Below, one piece after another: positions 34,661 through 44,775 of a stretch of 64,000 nt of DNA. Source of the DNA: Actinoalloteichus caeruleus DSM 43889 (lineage in GTDB: Bacteria; Actinomycetota; Actinomycetes; Mycobacteriales; Pseudonocardiaceae). Position numbers and translations under genes: made by a program. The stretch's first letter is position 1, and each line of letters starts with the position of its first letter. The notes under the pieces are model-generated. The model made no database searches and had not been told where the DNA came from. It saw nothing but the letters and a program-made list of their open reading frames with translations. The stretch covers positions 4,774,001 through 4,838,000 of the forward strand of contig NZ_AUBJ02000001.1 of NCBI RefSeq assembly GCF_000429185.2, given 5' to 3'.

Positions 34661-37005
34661 TTGCGCACCTCCCTGGACTTGCGCGGTCCCTCCGTCTCCT
34701 CGGCCGCCGAGGGGCGGCGCGCCCTCCTGGTGGCGAGGATCAGGCTGGCGACGCCGGTGGCGGCGACCGCGAGGACGGAGATCTCGCCGACGGTGTCGAA
34801 GGCGCGGAAGTCGACGAGGATCGCGTTGACGACGTTGTTGGCGTGCGCCCCCTCGGGAGCGGCCTCGACGAAGCCCTCACTGGCCTCGGGTGGCGCCTGC
34901 CTCGCCCCGCTGAACACGAGGGCGGACACCGCCACCAGGGCACCGGCCGCGACCGAGACCGCCACCTTGGGCCAGCGCGGGGAACGGGTGGATTCGACCT
35001 GGGTGAACCGGCTGGGCAGGCGGCGCAGCACGAACACGAACGCCACGAGGGTCAGCGTCTCCACCAGGAACTGGGCCAGCGCCAGGTCGGGGCCACCGTC
35101 GAGGACGAAGAACGCGCCGATGCCGTATCCGACCACGCCGGTCAGGATCACGGCCGTCATCCGGCGTTTCGCCATCGTCACGGCGATCGCGGCGGTGAGC
35201 ACCAGGATGGCCACCGGGACCTGGACCGCCGAGTCCCACAGCCGGAGCTCCTCCGGCATCGAGCCACCGGTGAGGACCGCGCTGCCGGGCACCAGCACGA
35301 AGGTCAGCAGGATGATGGCCAGGTAGGTCGGGAGGGAACCGGCCTGGAACCGGCCGGTCACCGCGTACGACACCGTGTCCAGCCCGGCGACGGTGCGTTC
35401 GTAGCCGGGCTGTGCCTGGAGGAAGTCCGGCAGCCACCCCCCGAGGCGAACCACCCGGTCCCTGGCCAGGTGCAACCCGACACCGGAGGCCACGACCACC
35501 GCGGAGAGCAGCAGCGGGAGCGAGAACCCGTGCCACAGCGCCAGGTAGTAGGGGTGGTCCCCGGCCGGGTAGGGCTCGGCGTAGGTGGTGGCGAGCGCGT
35601 TGAACAGCGAGGCGACCACCCCGAGGAGCAGGGTCAGTGCCGCGGGCACGGCCGCCGGCACCATCAGGCCGAGCGAGGGCTTGGGGGCCGAGGAGTCCTC
35701 GACACCCGGCTTGGTGCCGAACGCCCCCCACAGGAACCGGAAGCTGTAGGCGGCGGTGAGGGCGGACCCGAGCACGAGACCGACCAGGACCACGAGGTCA
35801 CCGGTGGTACCCGACTCCAGGAACCCCTCGAACGCCGCCTCCTTGCCGAGGAACCCGAACAGCGGGGGGATGCCAGCCATGGACAGCGCGCCGATGGCGC
35901 CGATCACGGTGAGCACCGGGAAGCGCCGTCGGATCCCGGAGAGCTCGTCGATGTTCCTGGTGCCCGCCTGGTGGTCGATGATGCCGACGACGAGGAACAG
36001 CGTCGACTTGAACAGGCCGTGCGCGATCAGCATCGTCGCCCCGGCCATCGCGACCGTGTGCGAGCCGGCGCCCATCAACACCATCAGGAACCCGAGCTGG
36101 CTGACGGTGCCGTAGGCGAGCAGGGTCTTGAGGTCACGTTCGAACAGCGCCCGGTAGCCGCCGATGAGCATCGTCCAGATCCCGAGCGTCGCGATCAACG
36201 GCCACCAGGGCGTGTGGTCGGAGAACGCGGGGGAGAGCCTGGCGACCAGGTAGACGCCGGCCTTGACCATCGACGCGGCGTGCAGGTACGCGCTGACCGG
36301 GGTGGGCGCGACCATCGCGCCCGGCAGCCAGGTGTGGAACGGGACCTGGGCGGACTTGGTGAACGCCCCCAGGAGGATGAGCACCAGCGCGGTGCTGGTG
36401 AGAGCGCCGGCGGCCGGCGGGCTGGCCACGATCTCGGAGATCCGGTACGTCCCGGCCTGCTCGCCGAGCAGGACGAAGCCCAGCAACATCGACAGCCCAC
36501 CGAGTACGGTGACGAGCAGGGCCTGGATGGAGGACCGCCGCTGCTGTTTGGTGTTGCCGTCCTGCCCGACCAGGAGGAACGAGCAGACCGTGGTCAGTTC
36601 CCAGAAGATGTAGAGGGTGAACAGGTCGTCGGCGAGGACGAGGCCCAGCATCGCCCCGGCGAAGGCGACGAGCAGCGCGGACGTCCGGGAGTTGCTCTGG
36701 GCGTCCGGCTTGAAGTAGTAGACGCAATAGCAGAGGATCAGGACTCCGACCCCGGAGACCAGGAAGATCATCAACAGGGAGAGGATGTCGAGTCGCAGCG
36801 TGAACGTCAGCCCGAGAACGGGCGCCCACGCCACCGACTCGTCAACGGTCCCGCCGGCCAGCACCTCGGTGAGGCTGGTCAGCGCCCAGCCGAGCGAGAC
36901 GGCCGGCAGGATGGCGCCCACCGCGAACGCCCAGCGCCCAAGCCACCTGCTGACGGTCGGGAGCAGGGCCGCCAACACCAGGTGGGCGGTCACCAGGAGC
37001 AGCAT
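34657..37005 (-). CDS. mrpA: Na+/H+ antiporter subunit A
   Basis: A 782-residue large subunit. The NuoL-like proton-translocating core covers about residues 1-500 (FTKSAQVPFHTWLPGAM with the key Lys, and DLKTLLAYGTVSQLGFL). The C-terminal DUF4040 and MnhB-like regions end with DTVGEISVLAVAATGVASL. The ATG at 37005 has GGGGAGGT upstream. The seven-gene mrpABCDEFG set is complete with overlapping genes throughout, consistent with assembly as one complex that exchanges cytoplasmic Na+ for H+. A short overlapping upstream ORF is annotated separately. Confidence 0.95.
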   Translation of the reverse strand: MLLLVTAHLVLAALLPTVSRWLGRWAFAVGAILPAVSLGWALTSLTEVLAGGTVDESVAWAPVLGLTFTLRLDILSLLMIFLVSGVGVLILCYCVYYFKPDAQSNSRTSALLVAFAGAMLGLVLADDLFTLYIFWELTTVCSFLLVGQDGNTKQQRRSSIQALLVTVLGGLSMLLGFVLLGEQAGTYRISEIVASPPAAGALTSTALVLILLGAFTKSAQVPFHTWLPGAMVAPTPVSAYLHAASMVKAGVYLVARLSPAFSDHTPWWPLIATLGIWTMLIGGYRALFERDLKTLLAYGTVSQLGFLMVLMGAGSHTVAMAGATMLIAHGLFKSTLFLVVGIIDHQAGTRNIDELSGIRRRFPVLTVIGAIGALSMAGIPPLFGFLGKEAAFEGFLESGTTGDLVVLVGLVLGSALTAAYSFRFLWGAFGTKPGVEDSSAPKPSLGLMVPAAVPAALTLLLGVVASLFNALATTYAEPYPAGDHPYYLALWHGFSLPLLLSAVVVASGVGLHLARDRVVRLGGWLPDFLQAQPGYERTVAGLDTVSYAVTGRFQAGSLPTYLAIILLTFVLVPGSAVLTGGSMPEELRLWDSAVQVPVAILVLTAAIAVTMAKRRMTAVILTGVVGYGIGAFFVLDGGPDLALAQFLVETLTLVAFVFVLRRLPSRFTQVESTRSPRWPKVAVSVAAGALVAVSALVFSGARQAPPEASEGFVEAAPEGAHANNVVNAILVDFRAFDTVGEISVLAVAATGVASLILATRRARRPSAAEETEGPRKSREVRK

Positions 37006-37052
37006 CGGGACCTCCCCGACCTCGGGACGACCGCCGGCTTGCGTTCGCTCAT
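36990..37052 (-). CDS. Possible 20-codon leader ORF overlapping mrpA start
   Basis: An ATG at 37052 follows GGAGGAG at ideal spacing and opens a 20-codon frame, MSERKPAVVPRSGRSRCCSW, ending in TGA at 36990. It overlaps the mrpA start codon by 16 bases in another frame. Its ribosome binding site is stronger than expected by chance. It could couple translation or sense cysteine/tryptophan supply through the Cys-Cys-Ser-Trp end, or be fortuitous. Confidence 0.4.
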   Translation of the reverse strand: MSERKPAVVPRSGRSRCCSW

Positions 37053-37560
37053 AAGCTCCTCCGGGACGCGGGGCTGACCTTGCCACGACCCGCGCCAGCG
37101 GCGGGCGGCCCTCCATCCGGGCCGCTCGCCGAACGCGCAAGACGGGAAAATCGTACGGACGGACTCACGTGCGCCTCACAACTCCTCCGCTGCCGCGTGG
37201 CGCCCGCGCCCGCTGTCCGCGATTGGTACAGCGGGTGTCCTTCCTGGTGTGGTGCTCAGCTCCCTAGGTCGACGTTCTCGGTGGTGCCTGCCGGACAACC
37301 GCCCCGACTGATCGCCCGTTCCGGGCGAAACCGGTTGCTACCAGTGGCAAGCCGCCGGAACAACCGTACCGGTTCTCCGGGGTGCTTCCCGCGATCCTCG
37401 GGGGTGCGTACCGGGCGCACGCCCTCGCCGCGCCGCCCGTGGTCGACCGCGTGGCACCAGGGGCGGACGGTGGGCCGGGGGGTAGATCGGCAGTGGTACG
37501 CCGCCGCGTCTTCTCCCTGCTTACCCCGTACTTAGCGGACATTTCACACCGTCGTGGGCG
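37053..37560. other. Intergenic region upstream of mrp operon
   Basis: About 510 bases with no supported gene, holding the mrp promoter. An ACCGGTT-type dyad recurs near 37329 and 37367 and a CCTAGG palindrome occurs at about 37263. No known riboswitch consensus was recognised. Confidence 0.4.
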
Positions 37561-37599
37561 GGGGGCCGCCCGGCGGCCGGACCGGGCCGGGTGGCCCCC
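37561..37599 (-). terminator. Terminator of the mutase gene
   Basis: A 14-bp stem GGGGGCCGCCCGGC / GCCGGGTGGCCCCC with one G-T pair and an 11-base loop, 14 bases past the stop at 37614. Confidence 0.78.
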
Positions 37600-37613
37600 G
37601 GATGGCGTGGGGA

Positions 37614-39197
37614 TCAGAAGACGTCCGACGGGGTGTACCGTCCCCACACCTCCCGGAGACAGTGACAGACCTCACCCACGGTCGCCCTGGCAGCGAGGGC
37701 CTTCCTCATCGGCGGCAGCACGTTCTCCCGGCCGCTGGCCGCCTCCCGGAGCTCCGCCAACGCCACGCGCACCGCCTCGCCGTCACGCTCCGCACGCAGC
37801 TCCGCGAGCCGCCGGGACTGCGTCCGCTCGATGTCCGGATCCACCCGCAGCGGCTCGTAGGGCTCCTCGGTGTCCACCGTGTACCGGTTCAGGCCGACGA
37901 CGACGCGGTCGCCGGAGTCGATGTCCAGCGCGTTCTGGTAGGCCGTCCGCTCGATCTCGCCCTTCTGGAAGCCCTGCTCGATGGCGGCCACCGCCCCGCC
38001 CCGGTCCTCGACCTTGCCCATCAGCTCCACCACCGCGCGCTCCACCTCGTCGGTCATCGCCTCGACGGCGTACGAACCGGCGAAGGGGTCGACGGTGGAG
38101 GTCAGGTCCGTCTCGTTGGCCAGTACCTGCTGGGTGCGCAACGCCAGCCGGGCGGCCTTCTCGGTGGGCAGCGCGATGGCCTCGTCGTAGGAGTTGGTGT
38201 GCAGGGACTGGGTGCCGCCGAGCACGGCGGCGATCGCCTGGACCGTGACCCGCACCATGTTGACCTCGGGCTGCTGCGCGGTCAGCTGCACGCCGGCGGT
38301 CTGCGTGTGGAACCGCAGCGTCCAGGACTTGGGGTTCGTCGCCCCGAACTCCTCCCGCATCAGGCGGGCCCAGATCCGCCGTGCCGCCCGGAACTTCGCC
38401 ACCTCCTCCAACAGGCTGGTCCTGGAGACGAAGAAGAAGGCCAGTCGGGGGGCGAAGTCGTCCACCCGCAGCCCGGCGTCGATGGCCGCCCGCACGTACT
38501 CCACGCCGTTGGCCAGGGTGAACGCGATCTCCTGCGCGGGAGTGGCCCCGGCCTCGGCCATGTGGTAGCCCGAGATCGAGATGGTGTTCCACCGGGGGAG
38601 CTCGGTACGGCAGTACGCGAAGATGTCGGTGATCAGCCGGAGCGAGTGGGCCGGCGGGTAGATGTAGGTCCCCCGGGCGATGTACTCCTTGAGCACGTCG
38701 TTCTGGATGGTGCCGGTGAGGGTGGCGGGGTCGACGCCCTGCTCCTCGGCGACCAGTTGGTAGAGCAGCAGCAGCACGGCGGCCGGCGCGTTGATGGTCA
38801 TCGACGTGGAGACCTCGCCGAGCGGGATGCCCGCGAAGAGACGCCGCATGTCCTCGATGGAGTCGATCGCGACGCCCACCTTGCCGACCTCGCCGTGGGC
38901 GACCGGCTCGTCCGAGTCGTAACCCATCTGGGTGGGCAGGTCGAACGCCACCGAGAGACCGGTGGTGCCCGCCCTGATCAACTGGTGGTAGCGGGCGTTC
39001 GACTCGGTGGCGGTCCCGAATCCCGCGTACTGCCGCATCGTCCACGGCCGCCGCGTGTACATGGTCGGGTACACGCCCCGGGTGAAGGGGTAACCGCCCG
39101 GCTCGCCGACCCTGTCGGCCAGTCCGTCCCGGACGTCGGCCGGCCCGTAGACCGGTTTCACCTCGAACCCGGACTCGGCTCGTTTCTCGGCGGACAT
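37614..39197 (-). CDS. Acyl-CoA mutase large subunit (methylmalonyl/isobutyryl-CoA mutase type)
   Basis: A 527-residue catalytic subunit of a coenzyme-B12 acyl-CoA mutase. The TIM-barrel signature [17 protein letters not shown] at about residue 48, [17 protein letters not shown] and [18 protein letters not shown] are clear. The C-terminal cobalamin-binding domain (DxHxxG) is missing, so it needs a separate small subunit, as in IcmA/IcmB; none is nearby. The ATG at 39197 has GAGGAGG upstream; a longer in-frame reading overlaps the divergent kinase gene. Substrate (isobutyryl-, methylmalonyl- or hydroxyisobutyryl-CoA) cannot be set from sequence alone. Confidence 0.9.
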   Translation of the reverse strand: MSAEKRAESGFEVKPVYGPADVRDGLADRVGEPGGYPFTRGVYPTMYTRRPWTMRQYAGFGTATESNARYHQLIRAGTTGLSVAFDLPTQMGYDSDEPVAHGEVGKVGVAIDSIEDMRRLFAGIPLGEVSTSMTINAPAAVLLLLYQLVAEEQGVDPATLTGTIQNDVLKEYIARGTYIYPPAHSLRLITDIFAYCRTELPRWNTISISGYHMAEAGATPAQEIAFTLANGVEYVRAAIDAGLRVDDFAPRLAFFFVSRTSLLEEVAKFRAARRIWARLMREEFGATNPKSWTLRFHTQTAGVQLTAQQPEVNMVRVTVQAIAAVLGGTQSLHTNSYDEAIALPTEKAARLALRTQQVLANETDLTSTVDPFAGSYAVEAMTDEVERAVVELMGKVEDRGGAVAAIEQGFQKGEIERTAYQNALDIDSGDRVVVGLNRYTVDTEEPYEPLRVDPDIERTQSRRLAELRAERDGEAVRVALAELREAASGRENVLPPMRKALAARATVGEVCHCLREVWGRYTPSDVF

Positions 39198-39584
39198 CGG
39201 ACGCCTCCTCGTGGTGGGTGTGCTCTGGCGGGGCGGGACGGGCGGTACCGAGGCGGCGAGGGTAACGCCGCCTCCCGGTCCGGCGGCCCGGTCGGGGGCC
39301 GGCCCGGAGGACCACCGGGGTGACCAGCGTTCCTGGGTGGGCGTGGCGGGGTCGGACGGCCGTCGGCCGGTGGCGGGCGGACGGGGCCCAGCTGGCGGGC
39401 GGCACGAGGTGGTCATCGCGACCACCTCCCGATCTTGTCTCCACCGCGACGCCGCCAGCACAATGACGGCGGGCGACGCGTCCACCCCTGCGCCCTGGTC
39501 CGGGATCACCCCGCTCGGACCATCGATCCAAGAACAGGCTCGTACCGTCGTCTGTATCGCACAGTGCACAGTCGAGTACAACGC
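39198..39584. other. Divergent intergenic region, mutase / kinase
   Basis: About 390 bases with no supported gene. Near 39553-39581 the less GC-rich stretch contains CACAGTGCACAGT, a partial dyad, and TACAAC (39577-39582) as a possible -10 of the kinase. No cobalamin riboswitch box was recognised on the mutase side. Confidence 0.4.
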
Positions 39585-41731
39585 ATGGAGAATGTGTCCG
39601 TGGCCACCACAGACTCGGAAGATCCCGCAACTCCTCGTGTGATCGCCGGCCGATACCGGCTCCGCCGGGTGTCGGGGAAGGGCGCCACCGGCATCGTCTG
39701 GGTCGCCTACGACGAGTTCCTGCGCAGACAGGTCGCGCTGAAGGAGGTGCTGCTGCCCCAGGGCGTGCCAGCTCCCGAAGCCGACGCCATGCGGGAACGC
39801 ACGATGCGGGAGGCACGGGCCAACGCCGTGCTCTCGCACCCGAACGTGGTGACCCTCTACGACGTGGTGCGGCACGAGGGCGAGCCCTTCGTCGTCATGG
39901 AGCTCGTGCTCGCGCACAGCCTCGCCGCCGTGCTGCGGCACCACGGGCCGATCAACGAACAGCAGGCGGCCGTGGTGGGAGACGCCATCGCGGCGGCCTT
40001 GGAGGCCGCGCACCGGGCCGGCATCACACACCGGGACGTCAAACCCGGGAACGTGCTGGTCAACCAGGACGGGTGGACCAAGCTCACCGACTTCGGCATC
40101 GCGCGCAACGTCACGGAGAGCACCCTCACCGCCACCGGCCTGCTGTTGGGAACGCCTTCCTACATCGCACCCGAGGTCGCCACGGGGCGCGGGGTCAGCC
40201 CGGCCGCCGACCTGTGGGGGCTGGGAGCGACGCTGTACGCGGCGATGGAGGGGCGACCACCCTACGACGCCGGCGGCGACCCGCTGGCCACGGTCACCGA
40301 GGTGGTGCACGGCCCGGTTCCCCAGGCGAGCCGGGGAGGCACCATCGCCGAGATCATCAGCGGTCTGATGGTCAAGGCGCCGGCCAAGAGGATGCCGTTG
40401 GCCGAGGTGCGCCGGCGGCTCGCCCCGTTGCTCCCCAAGTCCGGGGTGAACGTGTTCGAGGACGTCCACATGCCCGATCCCAGCGCGGCCGAGCCGCCGT
40501 CGACGGGAACCCGGGGCGCCGGGGGGACCCGGTCGGGCACCCGGGGAGCCGGCGGAACACGGTCCGGCACGCGTGGTGGCGCGGGCACCCGCGCGCAGGC
40601 GTCGCGGCGCCCACCGACGGCGACGGGCGCGGCCAGCCTGAACCCCCGACCGCGGGGGCGACGGGCGGCTGGTCCCCCGGCGGTCGACGCCCCGGCGGAC
40701 GCCGTCCCACCGCGCAGTCCACCGGCGCGCTCGGAGCCCACACCGGGGCCCTGGGCGGACTCGGAGCCGACGACGATTCCTCGCCGATCCGGGCGATCGA
40801 CGACTCGGCGCCGTTGGCCGCCGATCCAGGTCCGCTCCCCTTCCCCGTTCGGGACACCGGCACCCAGCCGGCGGTCGAGGAGACGTCCCCGCCCGCGCCG
40901 TTGGCCGCCGACCCAGGTCCGCTGCCCTTCGCGCCGCCTCCCTCCTCCGGTGGGCCGGGCGCGACCTCCGACGACCGGGGCGGTCGACCGCCGGCTCCGT
41001 CCGACACGGCGGGCTCCCGACCGGGACGCCGGACGGGCGCTCCCCGCATCGGCAGGGGCGGGATGATGCTCGCGGTCCCGCTGTTCCTCGTCGCGGCGCT
41101 CGTGGGCTTCGCGCTCGTCAGGACCGTCGCGGGCGAGTCCGTGCTGCCGACCGAGGTCGCCGGGGCGCCCGCGCCGGGGCAGGGGGTCGGCAGCCCGACG
41201 CTCGACCTCGCCTCGGACCGCGCCGTGGGCGCGGACACCGAACCCACCGAGGGACGCTTCGAGCTGATGCTCCCCGAGGGGTGGGGCCGGTTCCAGGAGC
41301 AGCGGCAGTACCCGGAGCTGCCCGACAGCTCCATCACCCGGTACGTCTCCGAGGACGGTTCGAGCACGGTCGCGGTGGAGTGGTTCGCCGACTACTTCCA
41401 GGAACACAGCGTCGACGACTACGTGAGCCGCCTGCCGGAGCTGACGGCGGGCAGCGGCGGGCAGTTCGTCCCGGGTCTCGACGTCCCCGTCGAGACCGAC
41501 CGGGAACAAGCTGGGCCCGAACCCGCCCGCGAACTCACCTACCGGCTCGTCGACTCCGGCCTGCTGAGGGAGTCGGCGGGGGCGGAGCAGCGGCGGACGG
41601 TCTACGTGCGGCTGCTGCCCAGGGACGACGACCTGTGGTTGGTCTCGGTCTCGGTGGACACCCGGTCGGAGACGGTCGGTCGCACCGAGCTGTTCAACCA
41701 GATCGCCCCGAGTTTCACCACCCTCGCCTGA
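39585..41731 (+). CDS. Receptor Ser/Thr protein kinase (PknB type), one-base frame break
   Basis: The kinase domain (about residues 22-285) has a glycine loop SGKGATGIV (30-38), Lys53 in ALKEV, catalytic HRDVKPGN (Asp151) and the metal-binding DFG (Asp169), then an APE motif. A Ser/Thr/Gly/Arg linker follows (two copies of [10 protein letters not shown]). As read, this frame ends at 41066 in an improbable Arg-rich tail. Adding one base in the C5 run at 40643-40647 joins it to the frame ending at 41731. That frame supplies acidic and Pro-rich repeats, one transmembrane helix ([18 protein letters not shown], about 41070-41125) and an extracellular domain of about 180 residues. No PASTA repeats. 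Start: ATG 39585 or GTG 39600. Confidence 0.82.
40811..40930 (+). repeat. Direct 33-bp repeat in kinase juxtamembrane linker
   Basis: Two 33-base copies (40811-40843 and 40898-40930) differ at two positions and encode [11 protein letters not shown] twice. The repeated peptide is in the frame ending at 41731, which confirms that this is the coded frame here. Confidence 0.75.
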
Positions 41732-41772
41732 GCCGGGGAACCCGGTGGCCCCGGACTCGGGGTCGGAGGCCT

Positions 41773-41785
41773 TAAGCTTCGCCCT
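41773..41785 (+). promoter_or_regulatory. -10 element of purine phosphorylase gene, leaderless
   Basis: TAAGCT at 41773-41778 lies seven bases before the GTG at 41786; no ribosome binding site is present. Confidence 0.5.
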
Positions 41786-42658
41786 GTGACGGCGAGTGAC
41801 GCAGGCACCGCGACGGTGCGGACCGACGAGTCAGCGGCGACGGGCGGAACCGCCCCGGCCGACCAGGCCAGCCCCGAGGCAGCGGCCAGGCGGGCGGCGG
41901 CCGAGCTGGCGGCCAGGACCGGGGTGGAGGAGCACCAGGTGGCCGTGGTCCTCGGCTCCGGCTGGCGCCCGGCGGCCGAGGAACTGGGCGACCCGGTCGC
42001 CGAGGTGCCGATGGCGGAGCTGCCCGGTTTCGTGCCGCCGGCCGTCGCCGGCCACGGTGGCGCGATCCGTTCGGTGCGCCTCGGTGACTCCCGGGTGCTC
42101 GTGCTGCTCGGCCGTACGCACCTCTACGAGGGTCGGGGTGTCGCGCCGGTCGTCCACGGGGTGCGCACCGCCGTGGCGGCGGGCGCCCGCACGGTCGTCC
42201 TCACCAACGCGGCCGGTGGCCTGCGCGGTGACCTCGACGTCGGCCAGGCCGTGCTGATCCGGGACCACCTCAACCTGACCGCGCTCTCCCCCCTGGTGGG
42301 GCCCCAGTTCGTGGACCTCACCGACCTGTACACCGCTCGGTTGCGCGCGCTGGCCGCCGAGCTCGACCCGACGCTCACGGAGGGCGTGTACGCCCAGCTC
42401 CCCGGGCCCCACTACGAGACGCCGGCCGAGATCGGGATGCTCCGCACGCTGGGCGCCGACCTGGTGGGCATGTCGACGGCCCTGGAGGCCATCGCGGCCA
42501 GGGCGGCCGGGGCCGAGGTGCTGGGCCTGTCGCTGGTGACGAACCTGGCGGCCGGCACCACCGGCGAGCCCCTGAACCACGAGGAGGTCGTGGCGGAGGG
42601 ACGCGCCGCCGCCACCAGGCTCGGTGGTCTGCTCGCCCGTCTGGTGGGCCGGTTGTGA
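41786..42658 (+). CDS. deoD: Purine nucleoside phosphorylase
   Basis: A 290-residue trimeric-type PNP cleaving inosine and guanosine with phosphate. VVLGSGW near residue 53 (phosphate site), [17 protein letters not shown] and the base-binding [14 protein letters not shown] followed by [11 protein letters not shown] are diagnostic. VTNLAAG near the end contains the purine-contacting Asn. The first 30 residues are a low-complexity extension. The symbol follows mycobacterial usage (deoD/punA). The stop overlaps the mutase start. This pairing is the same as recalled for M. tuberculosis. Confidence 0.94.
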   Translation: MTASDAGTATVRTDESAATGGTAPADQASPEAAARRAAAELAARTGVEEHQVAVVLGSGWRPAAEELGDPVAEVPMAELPGFVPPAVAGHGGAIRSVRLGDSRVLVLLGRTHLYEGRGVAPVVHGVRTAVAAGARTVVLTNAAGGLRGDLDVGQAVLIRDHLNLTALSPLVGPQFVDLTDLYTARLRALAAELDPTLTEGVYAQLPGPHYETPAEIGMLRTLGADLVGMSTALEAIAARAAGAEVLGLSLVTNLAAGTTGEPLNHEEVVAEGRAAATRLGGLLARLVGRL

Positions 42659-44340
42659 GCGGCCTCGACCCGGCGCTGCGCACGGCTGCCATGCGGTGGG
42701 CGGCCGAGGACGTGGACGAGGACGACCGCGTCGAGCTGCAACGCGTGCTCGCCTCGGCGATGGCCGGCGACGAGTCGGCGAAGGCGGAGCTGGCCGACCG
42801 GCTGGCCGGTCCGCTGACCTTCGGCACCGCCGGGCTGCGCGGCCCGCTGCGCGCTGGTCCCAACGGCATGAACCGGTCCGTCGTCATCCGGGCCACGGCC
42901 GGCGTCGCCGCCTGGCTGACCGCCCACGGCCATGCCGGTGGGGTGGTCGTCGTCGGGCGGGACGCCAGGCACGGGTCCGAGCGGTTCGCGACCGACGCGG
43001 CGGGGGTGCTGGCCGCGGCGGGTTTCGACACCCGGCTGCTGCCCGGCCCGCTGCCCACCCCGTTGCTCGCCGGCGCGGTCCGCCGGTTGGGCGCGGTCGC
43101 GGGGATCCAGATCACGGCCTCGCACAACCCGCCCGCCGACAACGGGTACAAGCTGTACGACGGCGAGGGCACCCAGATCGTGCCCCCGGCCGACTCCGAG
43201 GTGGAGGCCGCCATCGAACGGGTCGGGCCCGCCTTCACGGTGCCCCTGTCGCAGGGCTGGCGGGTGGAGGACCGCGACCTCCTCGGCGAGTACCTCGCGC
43301 ACGTCGGGACGCTGCCGAGGGGAAGCGCCCGGGACCTGCGGATCGCGGCCACCCCGATGCACGGCGTGGGCGGCGAACCGCTGGTGCGCGCGCTGGCCGC
43401 CGCCGGTTTCCACGACGTCCACCTCGTCCCCGAACAGGCGGAACCCGACCCCGACTTCTCGACGGTGGCCTTCCCCAACCCCGAGGAGCCCGGGGCCACC
43501 GACCTGCTGCTGGCCCTCGCGGAGCGGGTCGAGGCCGACCTGGCGATCGCCCTGGACCCCGATGCCGACCGCTGCGCGGTGGGTACCCGTGAACCCGGCG
43601 GCGGTTGGCGGATGCTGCGCGGGGACGAGACCGGTGTCCTGCTCGCCGAGCACGTGCTGGCCGCGCTGGACCGCGCCGCGCACCCCGATCCGCTGGTGGC
43701 GACGACGATCGTGTCCTCGTCGATGCTGGCCTCGGTCGCCGCCGCCCACGACGCCCGGTACGACGAGACGCTCACGGGTTTCAAGTGGCTGGTGCGGGCG
43801 GGGGACGGCAGGGGGACCGGTCTGGTCTTCGCCTACGAGGAGGCCCTGGGGCTGTCGGTCGATCCCGAGGTGGTTCGGGACAAGGACGGCCTGTCCGCCG
43901 CGGTGCTCGCGGCGGACCTGGCGGCCACGAGGAAGGCCGAGGGCAGTGACCTCCTGGCCGCGTTGGACGAGCTCGCCGCGCGGCACGGCGTGCACCTGAC
44001 CGACCAGGTGTCGATCCGGGTGACCGACCAGGCGGAACGGGCGAGGCTGGTGGCGGGGGTGCGCGGGCGCCCGCCGGCGGAGTTGGCCGGAGTGCCGGTG
44101 TCCCTGGCGGAACCGAGGGCGGCCGACATCGTCGAACTCCGCGCCCAGTCCCTCCGCGTCGTGATCCGGCCCTCGGGGACCGAACCGAAGCTGAAGGCGT
44201 ACCTCCAGGTGGTGGAGCCGGTCGCGGACGCGGCCCCGGACGGCGGCGCCGACAGGTCCGACCGCGTGGCGGCGGCGCGGGAACGCGCCGAGGCCCGACT
44301 CACCGAGCTCCGCGACCAGGTCGCGGAACTGCTGCGCTGA
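42655..44340 (+). CDS. pmmB: Phospho-sugar mutase (phosphomannomutase/phosphopentomutase-like)
   Basis: A 561-residue alpha-D-phosphohexomutase. The phosphoserine loop [14 protein letters not shown] (Ser156), the metal loop DPDADRC (Asp301), the sugar-binding GYEEALG-like FAYEEALG and the C-terminal RPSGTEPK phosphate site are all present. The GTG at 42655 overlaps the phosphorylase stop (GTGA). Coupled to PNP, it most plausibly converts (deoxy)ribose-1-phosphate to the 5-phosphate for DeoC, as related mutases of this subclass do. The pmmB symbol follows the syntenic mycobacterial gene. Confidence 0.92.
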   Translation: MSGLDPALRTAAMRWAAEDVDEDDRVELQRVLASAMAGDESAKAELADRLAGPLTFGTAGLRGPLRAGPNGMNRSVVIRATAGVAAWLTAHGHAGGVVVVGRDARHGSERFATDAAGVLAAAGFDTRLLPGPLPTPLLAGAVRRLGAVAGIQITASHNPPADNGYKLYDGEGTQIVPPADSEVEAAIERVGPAFTVPLSQGWRVEDRDLLGEYLAHVGTLPRGSARDLRIAATPMHGVGGEPLVRALAAAGFHDVHLVPEQAEPDPDFSTVAFPNPEEPGATDLLLALAERVEADLAIALDPDADRCAVGTREPGGGWRMLRGDETGVLLAEHVLAALDRAAHPDPLVATTIVSSSMLASVAAAHDARYDETLTGFKWLVRAGDGRGTGLVFAYEEALGLSVDPEVVRDKDGLSAAVLAADLAATRKAEGSDLLAALDELAARHGVHLTDQVSIRVTDQAERARLVAGVRGRPPAELAGVPVSLAEPRAADIVELRAQSLRVVIRPSGTEPKLKAYLQVVEPVADAAPDGGADRSDRVAAARERAEARLTELRDQVAELLR

Positions 44341-44347
44341 ACCGGAA

Positions 44348-44383
44348 CCGGCTCCGTCCCGCTCCCGATCGGGACGGAGCCGG
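44348..44383 (+). terminator. Terminator after phospho-sugar mutase
   Basis: Perfect 14-bp stem CCGGCTCCGTCCCG / CGGGACGGAGCCGG with an 8-base loop, starting eight bases after the stop. Confidence 0.85.
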
Positions 44384-44775
44384 CCTCGCGTCAGGGGCGT
44401 GGACCTCTCCTGAGGACGCCCGGGCACCCGGCGGAGGGCCGGTCGCCGTTCTCCCGGTTCCCTCGGTTCTCCCGCCGTGCGGAATTGCCAGCCCCGGGGC
44501 CGCCGCCGAGTCGCGGAACCGTTCGAGGTGGGGAACGCGAGGCGCTCCCTTTTCGCTACCGGCGGAGCTGGCGAGGGTTTTCGACCGGCGGCGCGGTAGT
44601 CGGGGAACCCGCCACGACCCCGTCGCCCCCGCTGCTCCCAGTTCGCATCCTCCCAGTTCAGCGCCCGGAAATGTCGGTCGTTGCCGGTATTCTCGGTGGT
44701 GACGGTGAAAGCCCCGGGGAAACGGTGGAAACCACTTCGCGGGGTTCCGGCGGGAATCGGCAGGGGAGTTCGGAC
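44384..44775. other. Intergenic region of lower GC upstream of antirepressor
   Basis: About 390 bases without a supported gene. The part from 44640 is visibly less GC-rich than the surroundings and open only in weak frames. It probably holds the promoter of the next gene and may be acquired DNA. Confidence 0.4.

Noticed and set aside
34843-37077. A 744-codon plus-strand frame antisense to mrpA, and a similar 496-codon frame antisense to mrpD (32302-33792)
   Set aside because: Both are low-complexity, Arg/Gln/His/Glu-rich translations opposite well-recognised membrane proteins.
37053-37560. A possible riboswitch upstream of mrp or the mutase gene
   Set aside because: No c-di-AMP, cobalamin or other known consensus segments could be recognised; only short dyads are present.
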